A stretch of 21,824 bases of DNA, taken from assembly GCA_964390805.1 (NCBI GenBank), contig CAYMKL010000115.1, positions 1 through 21,824 on the forward strand, read 5' to 3'. The notes beneath the pieces were generated by a model. The model had not been told where the DNA came from, did no database searches, and saw nothing but the letters and a program-made list of their open reading frames with translations. The position numbers were made by a program, and so were the translations under genes. Source of the DNA: CAYMKL01 sp964390805. GTDB taxonomy: Bacteria > Chloroflexota > Anaerolineae > VGOG01. Below are positions 7,488 through 13,855 of this stretch, one piece after another. Position 1 is the first letter of the stretch, and each line of letters opens with the position of its first letter.

Positions 7488-9539
7488 CTACCACCCCCTC
7501 TCTGGAATGAAGACTCTGAATTCTGTTAAATAATCCCGTGTGCCATGGATTGGCACAGACTTCACCTCTATATTCCCCCCGTAAAGCTCAACGAATGCCT
7601 CGACGATGGCAAGCCCGATACCCGTTCCAGTCTGCACATGCATTTTGGCTTCCTTGGTTCTGTAGTATCGTTCAAAGATCCTACCCTTTTCCTCCTCCGT
7701 AATACGTATTCCCCTATTTGTAAAAGACAGGGTCACGCCACCAGGCGAACGCCTCCCATAAATCCTAACCTCTGTATTATCCCGGGAGTACTTGACAGCG
7801 TTGTCCATCAAGTTCAAGACAGCCTGGGAGAACAGCTGCCTACTCACCCGAATCAGGGGCCACTGTTCTATCCTATCCCGGCGTCTTTCCCCTCTGTCCC
7901 GGCGTTCCTCTTCTGGATCCACAAGAATCTCGATACCGCGCCTCTCCGCTAAGTCGTGCAATGACTTCCTTTGCTCCATAAGAACCTCATATACGCTTAC
8001 CCTTTCCGCAGAATCACGTTTGAACGTTCCGCGGTCGATATTCACCAACGTCCAGGCCCTCTGGCTCATGCGATGCAGGCGCCGTACCTGGGCCGCTATC
8101 CTCTCTACCCGGCGCGGTACTCCTTGAGGAGGGGCAAGTCCACGAGTCAGCACTTCAGCTTCAATAACGATGTTCTGGATCGGAGTCCGGATGTTGTGAG
8201 CTACATCCTCAAGGAATAAGGCCTGTTTCCTTGTCGTTCCCTCGAGTTGCTCCACAAGCAAGACGAGTTCGGTAACCATAGTAATGCTTTCGACAATGCG
8301 ATCCCAATCCTTCCGATCATCCGGGTACAAAGCGCTGAGTTCTGTGCCTCGCTTGAACCTCCCGAGAATCATGATCGGAGCAGCGGTTCCCAGAGCAACC
8401 GGAATACGAACAGCCATCGCCTGTTTGCTTCTCTTATGCATACGAGACAAATCATGCAGGAAGGGCAAGTCTTTGTGGTCTCGAACCACAAGGGGGGATG
8501 GCTCCTCCAATTGGCAAACACCGGACCTCAGCTTAGATAGAGATGCATCGGTCGCAGCTATACTCTTTCCCATCGGAAAGTTGCGCTCTGGAAGGCCGGA
8601 CTGAGATAGCACCTTGATCCCCTTTCCGGCCTTATCACAGCAAGAAAGAATCAAAGCATAATCCAATTCAAAGTACCCCACAATGTGCTCTAGACCCAGC
8701 GATAGTTGTCGCCAAACCCCAGAGGTGTCTACGGGAGTAGTGCTAAGCGGCAAAAGCGAGCGAGTGATGCGGTCTCGAATCCAGCCGATAACTCTGCCTT
8801 TTTCTAACTCATAGGTAGATTTAGCCAGATCCGACAGTTGAGCCGCGGCTCTCGTCAACAATGCCTTAGTCTCCTGCACTTTCTGAGGCGAGATCTCTTT
8901 GGCAGAATGGTAGCTGTCTGACAAGCGTTTTTGCAGAGCACCCTCCGACAGTCCCACTCTCTGTTCAAAACCCCGCATTCTCCGCAGGCTTTCATCCCAA
9001 GCATCCACGCCGTGCTCCCCCGGTTCCAACGGTCTGAAGAATCCATCACGTTGGATGAACTCCGGATTCCAGATAGCACCTTCTTCGGGCTTAAACTGCC
9101 CGCAAAAGAGGACAGCAAGAACCTGCCCTTTCACGGAAATGGGTGTAGCAAAATCAATCAGTCCATTATCGCATAAATAGGCTACTACACCACCTTCTCT
9201 TTCTGCCATGATCGCCCAGCGCCTGTCACACTTCTCGCATGATTCATTCCCCACATCCTTACCCCGTAATGCCCTGCAGAAAGCTGTCCAGTGCGGTCTA
9301 GACCATTCATTCAGCCGAAAGTCTCCATTCCACCACTTCTCTCCCAACGAGGTAGAGCCCTTTGCAGCGAGAAGAATCGCAAATGGGATAGAGTGCTTGC
9401 TCGAGACGCCGCTGTGGTAGATCTCCAGCAGTTCCCCATTGATAAGTCCTGATGCCGGATTCTCCATGTCTACCAACGACGGCATTTGACCGCCAGCGTA
9501 CTTGGTTAAGAGAGTTTCAATATCAAACATGCTTTCCAT
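7488..9539 (-). CDS. Histidine kinase with N-terminal PocR sensory domain
   Basis: The 683-residue protein has no membrane segment, so it is a cytosolic sensor kinase. Residues about 5-170 form a PocR domain with a Cys set at 101, 104, 123 and 146 (CEKCDRRWA...YLCDNG...VLFCGQF), compatible with ligand or metal binding. Residues about 275-425 look like a GAF-type domain. The dimerisation segment holds the phosphoacceptor H448 in EDVAHNIRTPIQ. The ATPase domain has an N-box around N576/N580 (NLMDNAVKYS), an F-box IFERYYRT and a G2 box TGTGIGLA. The G1 position reads TNRGIRI and lacks the usual DxGxGI aspartate. The ATG follows a GGAGAG site. It is the first gene of the five-gene unit and probably controls the following regulator. 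Confidence 0.92.
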   Translation of the reverse strand: MESMFDIETLLTKYAGGQMPSLVDMENPASGLINGELLEIYHSGVSSKHSIPFAILLAAKGSTSLGEKWWNGDFRLNEWSRPHWTAFCRALRGKDVGNESCEKCDRRWAIMAEREGGVVAYLCDNGLIDFATPISVKGQVLAVLFCGQFKPEEGAIWNPEFIQRDGFFRPLEPGEHGVDAWDESLRRMRGFEQRVGLSEGALQKRLSDSYHSAKEISPQKVQETKALLTRAAAQLSDLAKSTYELEKGRVIGWIRDRITRSLLPLSTTPVDTSGVWRQLSLGLEHIVGYFELDYALILSCCDKAGKGIKVLSQSGLPERNFPMGKSIAATDASLSKLRSGVCQLEEPSPLVVRDHKDLPFLHDLSRMHKRSKQAMAVRIPVALGTAAPIMILGRFKRGTELSALYPDDRKDWDRIVESITMVTELVLLVEQLEGTTRKQALFLEDVAHNIRTPIQNIVIEAEVLTRGLAPPQGVPRRVERIAAQVRRLHRMSQRAWTLVNIDRGTFKRDSAERVSVYEVLMEQRKSLHDLAERRGIEILVDPEEERRDRGERRRDRIEQWPLIRVSRQLFSQAVLNLMDNAVKYSRDNTEVRIYGRRSPGGVTLSFTNRGIRITEEEKGRIFERYYRTKEAKMHVQTGTGIGLAIVEAFVELYGGNIEVKSVPIHGTRDYLTEFRVFIPERGW

Positions 9540-9594
9540 ACCACCGCTCTCCTTTCAGGTACGCCCAATACACCCCAACCTTGCGACTCAACCA

Positions 9595-9623
9595 AGTATA
9601 ACACAAGGCACAAGACAATACAA
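9595..9623 (-). promoter_or_regulatory. Candidate promoter of the PocR kinase operon
   Basis: On the minus strand TTGTAT (9618-9623) and TATACT (9595-9600) are separated by exactly 17 bases, about 55 bases upstream of the kinase start. The -10 is a five-of-six match; the -35 matches only three of six, so activation by another factor is possible. Confidence 0.5.
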
Positions 9624-9898
9624 GCCAGCTGATGCCGGGTCAAAGCCAGCAATGATTGACTCAGGTCCTCTCATTTCAAGTGTAGCACAGCTTGAGGGTT
9701 TCGTGAATGAAAATGGCGTGAATCTTACATGAATTTCCTGTGAAGTTGCTGGTTCAGCTTGGTGTGGAGTGAAGATGGGCCAGGGGAACAGGTCTCGACC
9801 GACTTAACGTGTCTCCCCACGCTCCCCGGGGATTTGGGGCGTCATCCCCAGCGCGCGAGTGCGCACGTAGGTGCTACAGTGAATGGTAACTCGCTTTG
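9624..9898. other. Non-coding stretch upstream of the kinase operon
   Basis: No convincing gene. It holds short inverted repeats, such as GGGGAT...ATCCCC at about 9828-9850, and an alternating GCGCGCGAGTGCGC stretch near 9851-9864. These lie between the repeat-borne promoter of copy A and the kinase promoter, and could end or modulate readthrough into the kinase operon. Confidence 0.35.
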
Positions 9899-9927
9899 AT
9901 TATACCACAACAGTGGCGTTTGCACAA
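9899..9927 (-). promoter_or_regulatory. Promoter-like signal in repeat copy A
   Basis: On the minus strand TTGTGC (9922-9927), a 17-base spacer, and a perfect TATAAT (9899-9904). It points toward the PocR kinase gene 360 bases away. The -35 matches the consensus at three of six positions. Confidence 0.5.
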
Positions 9928-10063
9928 ATGCAAACCGCCCCGCTTTCTTCACCTCGGCTGGTGCCCGTGGGCGAAAAATGCGGGGCGGCGTCCCGGGTCT
10001 TGCCCTGGTCGGACTTTCGGCACAAGCAACGATAGCTTCAGGGCACACTAATGGATGGTAGGC
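9899..10063 (-). repeat. Intermodule repeat, copy A (full)
   Basis: Full copy of the eight-copy repeat. In plus-strand order it has ATTATA (a minus-strand TATAAT), the perfect inverted repeat GTTTGCA-CAAA-TGCAAAC, the stem CCGCCCCGC (9935-9943) with GCGGGGCGG (9980-9988) around a 36-base loop, then a conserved tail containing CTTGCCCTGGTCGG and TTCAGGGCACAC. It lies just 3' of brnA1 and upstream of the kinase operon. Confidence 0.85.
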
Positions 10064-10104
10064 ACACCGCGCAAGCCTTAGCTTGACCTCACCGATTCCT
10101 TGCT

Positions 10105-10368
10105 CTACGCAGCCACAGACTGAGTCTGTTCTACTAGCTTCTGCTGTAGCCAGAGGTTCACCAAGATCTCCACGTTCACCCCACGTCGGCGCGCCTGCTT
10201 CTCCACTAACGAAAACAGGTCCAGCTCGACCGGCACCGCACAGGTAACCTTGAACTCCACATCTGGGGCATCGGTGTCAAAGTCTGTGAAGTCGTGTGTG
10301 TCCCAGAATTCGCCCATTTTCTCCAGAGTATCGGCTCTTGAGATGCTGCTTAATCTATCTGCGTCCAT
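10105..10368 (-). CDS. CopG/BrnA-type antitoxin
   Basis: This 87-residue protein resembles the CopG-type antitoxins paired with BrnT-like RNases. An N-terminal toxin-contacting stretch (SRADTLEKMGEFWDTHDFTDF) is followed by a ribbon-helix-helix-like C-terminal half (VEFKV, then VPVELDLFSLVEKQARRRGVNVEILVNLWLQQKL). Such antitoxins neutralise the toxin and usually repress their own operon. It overlaps the end of the upstream brnT-like gene by 14 bases, as expected for translational coupling. The gene itself is intact although its toxin partner appears frameshifted. A close relative is at 11667-11942. Repeat copy A follows its stop. Confidence 0.85.
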   Translation of the reverse strand: MDADRLSSISRADTLEKMGEFWDTHDFTDFDTDAPDVEFKVTCAVPVELDLFSLVEKQARRRGVNVEILVNLWLQQKLVEQTQSVAA

Positions 10369-10643
10369 AGGTCTTGCGCTCCTTCACGCTCATGTTACGC
10401 GCGCTAATGATGATCGCCGTCGCTGTGTCGGGCTTGTACACGAAGAACACCGCCAGGTATCGCCCACCAAAGGTTTGTCCGAAAGCGACATACACATCAT
10501 TCCCTTTCGTGTGACCTTTTTCAGCGAATCGAATGCGCGGAGTACTGAGCAAAACTTGCCGCGCTTCTTGGACTGTCACATTATGCTTGGATTCAAGTTT
10601 ATCCTCAATAATTGCCGGGGCAAACAACGTAGTCAATGCGCAT
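10355..10643 (-). pseudogene. BrnT-like RNase toxin with an N-terminal frameshift
   Basis: The long open frame reads as a BrnT-family RNase toxin: HNVTVQEARQVLLSTPRIRF, DVYVAFGQTFGGRYLAVFFVYK and the C-terminal IIISARNMSVKERKTYGRR. Comparison with the intact relative at 11926-12213 (MYIDDFIWLPDIVEKL) shows that the matching N-terminus, MRIDYVVCPGN from an ATG at 10643, is in another frame and stops at once; the frames join near 10611-10616. A TTG at 10636 could restart translation in the long frame with an altered first ten residues, so a working protein is not excluded. A real mutation or a base-call error in an AT-rich spot could explain it. The antitoxin gene follows with a 14-base overlap. 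Confidence 0.7.
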
Positions 10644-10703
10644 GTGACTTGAACCTTTACGTTATCCTTGTCGCATGACCAAATCGGTTCGATGATCTCC
10701 TAT

Positions 10704-10800
10704 GAAATGCGGGACGGCGTCCTGGGCCTTGCCCTCGTCGGGCTTCTACCAACAAGCAAGGATAGGCGTCTGGGCACACCAACGAGGGCCAGGCAACCCT
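10704..10800 (-). repeat. Intermodule repeat, copy B (partial)
   Basis: This copy keeps the right stem arm (ATGCGGGACGGCGTC) and the conserved tail (CTGGGCCTTGCCCTCGTCGG ... GGGCACACCAACGAG ... AGGCAACCCT), but it has lost the left stem arm and the promoter half. It lies between the PIN/HicB module and the first brnT-like gene. Confidence 0.8.
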
Positions 10801-10833
10801 ATCCCTGCTTCAACTGACTGACCAGTTGCCCAC

Positions 10834-11166
10834 CTACGCCGGCTGTTGTTTGTTTGCAAGGCGCTCCCGCAAACGTGTTATGACTTCAGGATTCAACCCC
10901 GCCTCAGGTTCAACTACCCCCCGTTCTGCCAGCACCGCCTCGATTTCATCAAACGAAGCCTGCCCCAGGCTCTGCAGCAGAGCCGTGAACGATGCTCGTT
11001 GTTGAGCCACGGCTTGCTCAGGCACAGCCTGGACAGTGTAAGCCAATGTCGCCTGGCGTGTGAGGGCGTACACTATGTATTGGTTCAAAGAGATACCCTC
11101 ACGTGTGGCTAGGGCCGTCAACTGATTGTGAAGTGTTCCTGGCAAACGGACTGTCAGTCTACTCAT
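10834..11166 (-). CDS. HicB-family ribbon-helix-helix antitoxin
   Basis: The 110-residue protein begins with a clear ribbon-helix-helix DNA-binding domain of the HicB/Arc type (LTVRLPGTLHNQLTALATREGISLNQYIVYALTRQ), followed by a Gln/Ala-rich tail (VPEQAVAQQRASFTALLQSL) and a helical end. Proteins of this kind are often the antitoxin of PIN-family toxins. A GAGGAG ribosome site precedes the ATG. It starts 24 bases after the stop of the truncated PIN gene, so it belongs to that module, and it remains intact. Repeat copy B follows its stop. The family is confident; the pairing is inferred from position and known combinations. Confidence 0.85.
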   Translation of the reverse strand: MSRLTVRLPGTLHNQLTALATREGISLNQYIVYALTRQATLAYTVQAVPEQAVAQQRASFTALLQSLGQASFDEIEAVLAERGVVEPEAGLNPEVITRLRERLANKQQPA

Positions 11167-11190
11167 TTTCCACTCCTCACAAGCTCGATA

Positions 11191-11487
11191 CTACATCTCA
11201 CCCGCTAGTTGGATGACAGCCTCTACGGGTGTGATGACTCGTAATCCCAATGTTTCCCTGGCAGTTCGAAAGTCTCGCACATTCCAGGTAATGACCGTAG
11301 CCCCGACATTCATCGCACAATCAATGACGTGTTCATCCCCTGGATCGGGTGAAATCGGCCGCCACGAGTAGTGAATGACCACGAACTGCGCTTGAGACAA
11401 CAAGGTTCCCAAAACAGGTTTGAGGCGCTGCCAACGCGCCTCAGATAACTTGCGGGACAAAACATCTGCATATGTGATGTCATGCAA
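11191..11487 (-). pseudogene. PIN-domain toxin lacking its N-terminus
   Basis: The 98-residue frame matches the C-terminal two thirds of PIN-family RNase toxins: YADVLSRKL, then FVVIHYSWRPISPDPGDEHVIDCAMNVG and ATVITWNVRDF, ending RVITPVEA. The conserved N-terminal part with the DTN metal-binding aspartate, about 40-45 residues, is absent. Upstream in frame there are only about 18 unrelated codons before a stop, inside degenerate repeat copy C. The only start is a TTG at 11487. The -10 element that other repeat copies carry at this place is also missing. A single deletion could have removed both. The protein is probably inactive because a catalytic aspartate is lost, while the HicB-type partner downstream is intact. 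Confidence 0.75.
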
Positions 11488-11531
11488 ATCACCGCGCAGA
11501 GGATCGGGCCACCATCGAGGTAGGACTGCCG

Positions 11532-11678
11532 CACAAACTCACACCGCCCCGCATTCTTCACCTCGACCGGTGCCGGTGGGCGAAAAATGCGGGGCGGCGT
11601 CCTGGGCCTTGCCCTGGTCGGGCTTTCTCCGCAAGCGACGAGGGCTTCAAAGCGCACCAACGAGAGCTAGGCAACCCT
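11532..11678 (-). repeat. Intermodule repeat, copy C (promoter end lost)
   Basis: It has the best stem of the family: CCGCCCCGCATT (11544-11555) pairs with AATGCGGGGCGG (11586-11597). The loop and tail match the other copies, and the tail overlaps the brnA2 stop codon (TAG at 11667-11669). The GCACAA -35-like part is recognisable at 11532-11537, but no TATAAT follows; sequence leading into the truncated PIN gene replaces it. Confidence 0.85.
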
Positions 11679-11942
11679 TTCTCCCACCAGCCGTTCAGCC
11701 AACCACAGGTTGACCAATGTCTCAGGCAAAACGCCACGCGCACGGGCCTGAACCTCAAGTCGTGCATAGACTTCCGGGTCAAGTGTCACTCGCCGCCTGC
11801 GCTTGGCCCTGACCTCGAATTCAACCTCATGGGTTTGATCCCAGTAGTCGTCCAGACTATGGGTATCCCAGAAGTCAGCGATCTCCTCCAGTGTACGTGC
11901 CTTCGAGATGCTGGTGAGTTGTGTGTCACTTCTTTCGCTCAT
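11667..11942 (-). CDS. CopG/BrnA-type antitoxin
   Basis: A 91-residue antitoxin of the same type as the one at 10105-10368: the toxin-contacting part reads SKARTLEEIADFWDTHSLDDY, then VEFEV, a basic patch (RAKRRRRVTLD) and the C-terminal YARLEVQARARGVLPETLVNLWLAERLVG helix pair. The ATG at 11942 (MSERSD) is chosen; the frame is open further upstream to 11978 but that part overlaps the toxin gene. It overlaps the end of brnT2 by 17 bases. Its stop codon lies within the tail of repeat copy C, which suggests that the module end and the repeat end travel together. With brnT2 it forms the only BrnT/BrnA-type pair here in which both genes look intact. Confidence 0.85.
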   Translation of the reverse strand: MSERSDTQLTSISKARTLEEIADFWDTHSLDDYWDQTHEVEFEVRAKRRRRVTLDPEVYARLEVQARARGVLPETLVNLWLAERLVGERVA

Positions 11943-12213
11943 AGCGTCTCCGTTCTTTCTTGTCCATATCCCGTGCACTCAGGATCAGAGCTGTGTTGTC
12001 CGTTTTGTGGATGAAAAACACGATCAGGTAACGCCCCGTAGCGATCTGGCCACTCGCTGAGTACACATCTTCACCCGGCCTGTGTCCTGACTCAACAAAA
12101 CGATACCGTGGGCGATTGAAGAATACCTCCTCAACCTCATCTTGTGTGACGTGGTGCTTCACAATCAGTTTCTCAACGATATCGGGCAGCCAGATGAAAT
12201 CGTCAATGTACAT
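11926..12213 (-). CDS. BrnT-like RNase toxin (intact)
   Basis: The 95-residue protein has the BrnT-type layout: an N-terminal MYIDDFIWLPDIVEKL strand and helix, HHVTQDEVEEVFFNRPRYRF, the GEDVYSASGQIATGRYLIVFFIHK strands, and the C-terminal LILSARDMDKKERRRYERK. Toxins of this family are RelE-like RNases that inhibit translation until bound by the antitoxin encoded next. The ATG at 12213 is chosen because it matches the family N-terminus and has a GGAG site; the frame stays open to 12297 but that part is repeat sequence. A repeat-borne promoter (12262-12290) lies about 50 bases upstream, and the antitoxin gene overlaps its 3' end. Confidence 0.88.
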   Translation of the reverse strand: MYIDDFIWLPDIVEKLIVKHHVTQDEVEEVFFNRPRYRFVESGHRPGEDVYSASGQIATGRYLIVFFIHKTDNTALILSARDMDKKERRRYERKK

Positions 12214-12260
12214 GAACAGACTCCGCTCACAAGGCGTTGTGTTGGATAGGGGCGCACCTA

Positions 12261-12385
12261 GATTATACCCCAACAGCGGCGTTTGCACAAATGCCAAACC
12301 GCCCCGCTTTCTTCACCTCGACCGGTGTCGGTGGGCGGAGAAAGCGGGGCGGCGTCTGGGGACTTGTCCTGGTCGGGCTTTCACT
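12261..12385 (-). repeat. Intermodule repeat, copy D (full)
   Basis: Full copy with GATTATACCCCAAC, GTTTGCACAAATGCCAAAC (one inserted base in the inverted repeat), stem CCGCCCCGCTTTC pairing with GAAAGCGGGGCGG, and the tail up to TCGGGCTTTCAC. It lies between the DUF2283 gene and brnT2. Confidence 0.88.
12262..12290 (-). promoter_or_regulatory. Promoter-like signal in repeat copy D, for brnT2/brnA2
   Basis: On the minus strand TTGTGC (12285-12290), a 17-base spacer and a perfect TATAAT (12262-12267), about 50 bases upstream of the brnT2 start codon. No other good promoter is seen for this pair. Confidence 0.6.
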
Positions 12386-12406
12386 GCGGTCCGTTGGAAT
12401 CAGGTC

Positions 12407-12781
12407 TCATGCAGCGGCGAATGCCACTGGCTGTAACGCCGTGATGGGAACAGTCTCTGCAATTGATGGCGTGTAGGTTGATAGAGCAAGAATGTCACTT
12501 ACCGGCGGACGTAACAGAATATCAAGCACAATCTCTCGGAGTTCATCCGATAACTCAGCCAGGCCCGTGAGGGGGAAACTGCGCGGGCCAACTTCGGTTT
12601 TCTGCGCCAAGAGGGAGTAGTCCAAGAAGGTCAAACCTATGGCTCGACGCTCTTTCTTGTTGATGCGCAGCAAAATGTGGTCATTCAATTCGATACCCGT
12701 TGCTTTCTCTCCAGGGGCAAATGAAACGTACAGGGTATCACTCACCTCGTCATAGTTAAGAATCGGATTTGTCATGCTCAT
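12407..12781 (-). CDS. DUF2283 domain protein
   Basis: The first 60 residues match the DUF2283 pattern (ILNYDEVSDTLYVSFAPGEKATGIELNDHILLRI, then a short loop and AIGLTFLDYS). DUF2283 proteins are short and often sit next to toxin-like nuclease or DUF4258 genes, acting as probable antitoxins. This one carries an extra C-terminal stretch of about 60 residues, longer than I would expect for the family. The ATG follows five bases after the stop of a nuclease-like remnant, the normal place of its toxin partner. It is the last gene of its module, and repeat copy D follows. Confidence 0.8.
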   Translation of the reverse strand: MSMTNPILNYDEVSDTLYVSFAPGEKATGIELNDHILLRINKKERRAIGLTFLDYSLLAQKTEVGPRSFPLTGLAELSDELREIVLDILLRPPVSDILALSTYTPSIAETVPITALQPVAFAAA

Positions 12782-12785
12782 ACCC

Positions 12786-13004
12786 TCACCCTATCTCTCT
12801 CTGATAGGCTGTGACAATGTAGTTGTTGGGCACAGGTTCACCACCTGGACCTTCACTAAACCGAAACCGCACAATGGCGATAATGTGCGTGTTGTCCTCG
12901 GCCAAACCATCAAACTGCTTAACGTAGCGATATTTCTGCGGATTCAGGGGATCCTGCTTCCGCTTGCCTACCTGGATTGTCTCTTTCAGATGCTCCTCAT
13001 ACCC
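12786..13004 (-). pseudogene. C-terminal remnant of a nuclease-like toxin, partner of the DUF2283 gene
   Basis: A 72-codon open stretch without a start codon, found by reading the minus strand directly. It reads YEEHLKETIQVGKRKQDPLN, then PQKYRYVKQFDG, HIIAIVRFRFSEG and finally VPNNYIVTAYQREIG, ending five bases before the DUF2283 ATG. The style (HL..TI..P..., strand, PNNYIVTAY end) resembles barnase/EndoU/RelE-like nuclease toxins that pair with DUF2283 proteins. The N-terminal part is missing. The stretch begins out of frame inside the last codons of the 73-residue gene upstream, whose stop lies at 12986-12988, so it looks like a recombination joint near 13000. The family name is tentative. 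Confidence 0.6.
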
Positions 13005-13207
13005 TGCTCTGCTACCTCCGGCAGCTCGATAGGTGCAAACATTGATGCCGGGTAGAGATAGCCATCAGGCTCTGACTTGTCCTCATCAATGACGCGAAGC
13101 ATGTTGTGCAACTCCGCCTCTGCGTCCGGCAGCGTGCGATAGACTCTGCCCAGGATCAGGCTTGCCGGATTGCTGTCGTTGTTGATGCAGATCACAAACT
13201 CACTCAT
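12986..13207 (-). CDS. Short conserved-looking protein of unknown function
   Basis: A 73-residue protein with the pattern MSEFVICINNDSNPASLILG, RVYRTLPDAEAELHNMLRVIDE, GYLYPASMFAPIELPE. The alternating strand-rich, compact look (start with CINN, a RVID segment, a YLYP segment) fits a small beta-barrel-like fold; I recall similar short hypothetical proteins but know no function. Its ATG overlaps the stop of the upstream 81-residue gene by four bases, so the two are translationally coupled. The last few residues (GMRSI) lie at the joint with the nuclease remnant and may not be original. Confidence 0.7.
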   Translation of the reverse strand: MSEFVICINNDSNPASLILGRVYRTLPDAEAELHNMLRVIDEDKSEPDGYLYPASMFAPIELPEVAEQGMRSI

Positions 13208-13449
13208 CGAATCACCCTCTTGATTTTGAAATCCTTACGGCCTACGCCGTGCGCCTCAAACCAGTGTATCTCGGCTTCGCAGATTGTACCGTCTGCTAGT
13301 TGCACAGTTGCTATGCACTTCATCTTCCGCCAGCGACCCTTGCCATAAGTGCGCTCTAGATAGCGCCGGATGTACACACCCCGGCCTGCTGCGATTGTCT
13401 CAACGTCGCTAATGTTGCTGAGGATCTCGAATCCTATCTCATCCATCAC
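13204..13449 (-). CDS. Short basic protein of unknown function, coupled to the next gene
   Basis: An 81-residue basic protein with the patterns RYLERTYGKGRWRKMKCIATVQLADGT and AEIHWFEAHGVGRKDFKIKR. The middle looks like a strand-rich core with a conserved-looking HWFEAHG segment and a basic C-terminus that could bind nucleic acid. I do not recognise a named family. The frame opens with GTG at 13449 immediately followed by ATG at 13446; either could start it. Its stop overlaps the ATG of the 73-residue gene by four bases. Size, coupling and place among toxin-antitoxin modules make a two-gene toxin-antitoxin-like unit possible, but this is inference. Confidence 0.7.
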   Translation of the reverse strand: MMDEIGFEILSNISDVETIAAGRGVYIRRYLERTYGKGRWRKMKCIATVQLADGTICEAEIHWFEAHGVGRKDFKIKRVIR

Positions 13450-13480
13450 CCCTCACGTCCACATGCCCGTGTAGGTGACC

Positions 13481-13609
13481 TCCCCGCTTTCTTCACCTCA
13501 ACCAGTGCCGGTGGGCGAAGAATGTGGGGCGGCGTCTTGGGCCTTGCGCTGGTCAGGCCTTCACCGACAAGTAGCGATAGCCCAGGGCACACCAACGGGT
13601 GTTTGGCAG
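13481..13609 (-). repeat. Intermodule repeat, copy E (promoter end lost)
   Basis: The hairpin part is degenerate (TCCCCGCTTTCTTCACCTC ... GAAGAATGTGGGGCGG), and the tail is well kept (CTTGGGCCTTGCGCTGGTC ... GGGCACACCAACGGG). There is no TATAAT/TTGTGC half. It lies between brnA3 and the 81/73-residue pair. Confidence 0.8.
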
Positions 13610-13630
13610 CATCCAGCTCACACTAAGCCC

Positions 13631-13855
13631 CTATGCAGTCTTGCCTAACCTCCTGACTGTTACACTCTGAACCAGCCTGATGTTTACCCTGAGCCATTCA
13701 TTGACCAACTCCTGAAGGTCAACTTCTTGTTCATCTGCTAGCCGACTCAGGAAGTCATCTACATCCGGTTCAAGGTAAACTGGGAAGCTGAACTCGGCAT
13801 CAGGAGCGTAGAACTTGCCGCGCTCACCCTTAGAAAAATCATACTCTGCTTTCAT
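13631..13855 (-). CDS. BrnA-type antitoxin (YDFSKGxRGKF type)
   Basis: From the ATG at 13855 the protein has 74 residues: MKAEYDFSKGERGKFYAPDA, then EFSFPVYLEPDVDDFLSRLA and VDLQELVNEWLRVNIRL. The DFSKG start is the usual mark of antitoxins next to BrnT toxins, and the second half fits a ribbon-helix-helix fold. The frame is open upstream to 13927, but that stretch overlaps the toxin gene and is not chosen. The ATG overlaps the toxin stop by four bases (ATGA). It differs from the two CopG/BrnA-type antitoxins at 10105 and 11667, so this module is a separate lineage. It looks intact. Confidence 0.85.
   Translation of the reverse strand: MKAEYDFSKGERGKFYAPDAEFSFPVYLEPDVDDFLSRLADEQEVDLQELVNEWLRVNIRLVQSVTVRRLGKTA

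Noticed and set aside
9540..9900. tRNA or small structured RNA upstream of the kinase operon
   Set aside because: No cloverleaf, CCA end or T-loop sequence was found, only short GC-rich inverted repeats.
11310..11660. Open frames running through repeat copies C and A that read TPPRIF.P.APVEVK
   Set aside because: They are readthrough of the repeat itself, recur in several copies and do not connect to a family start.
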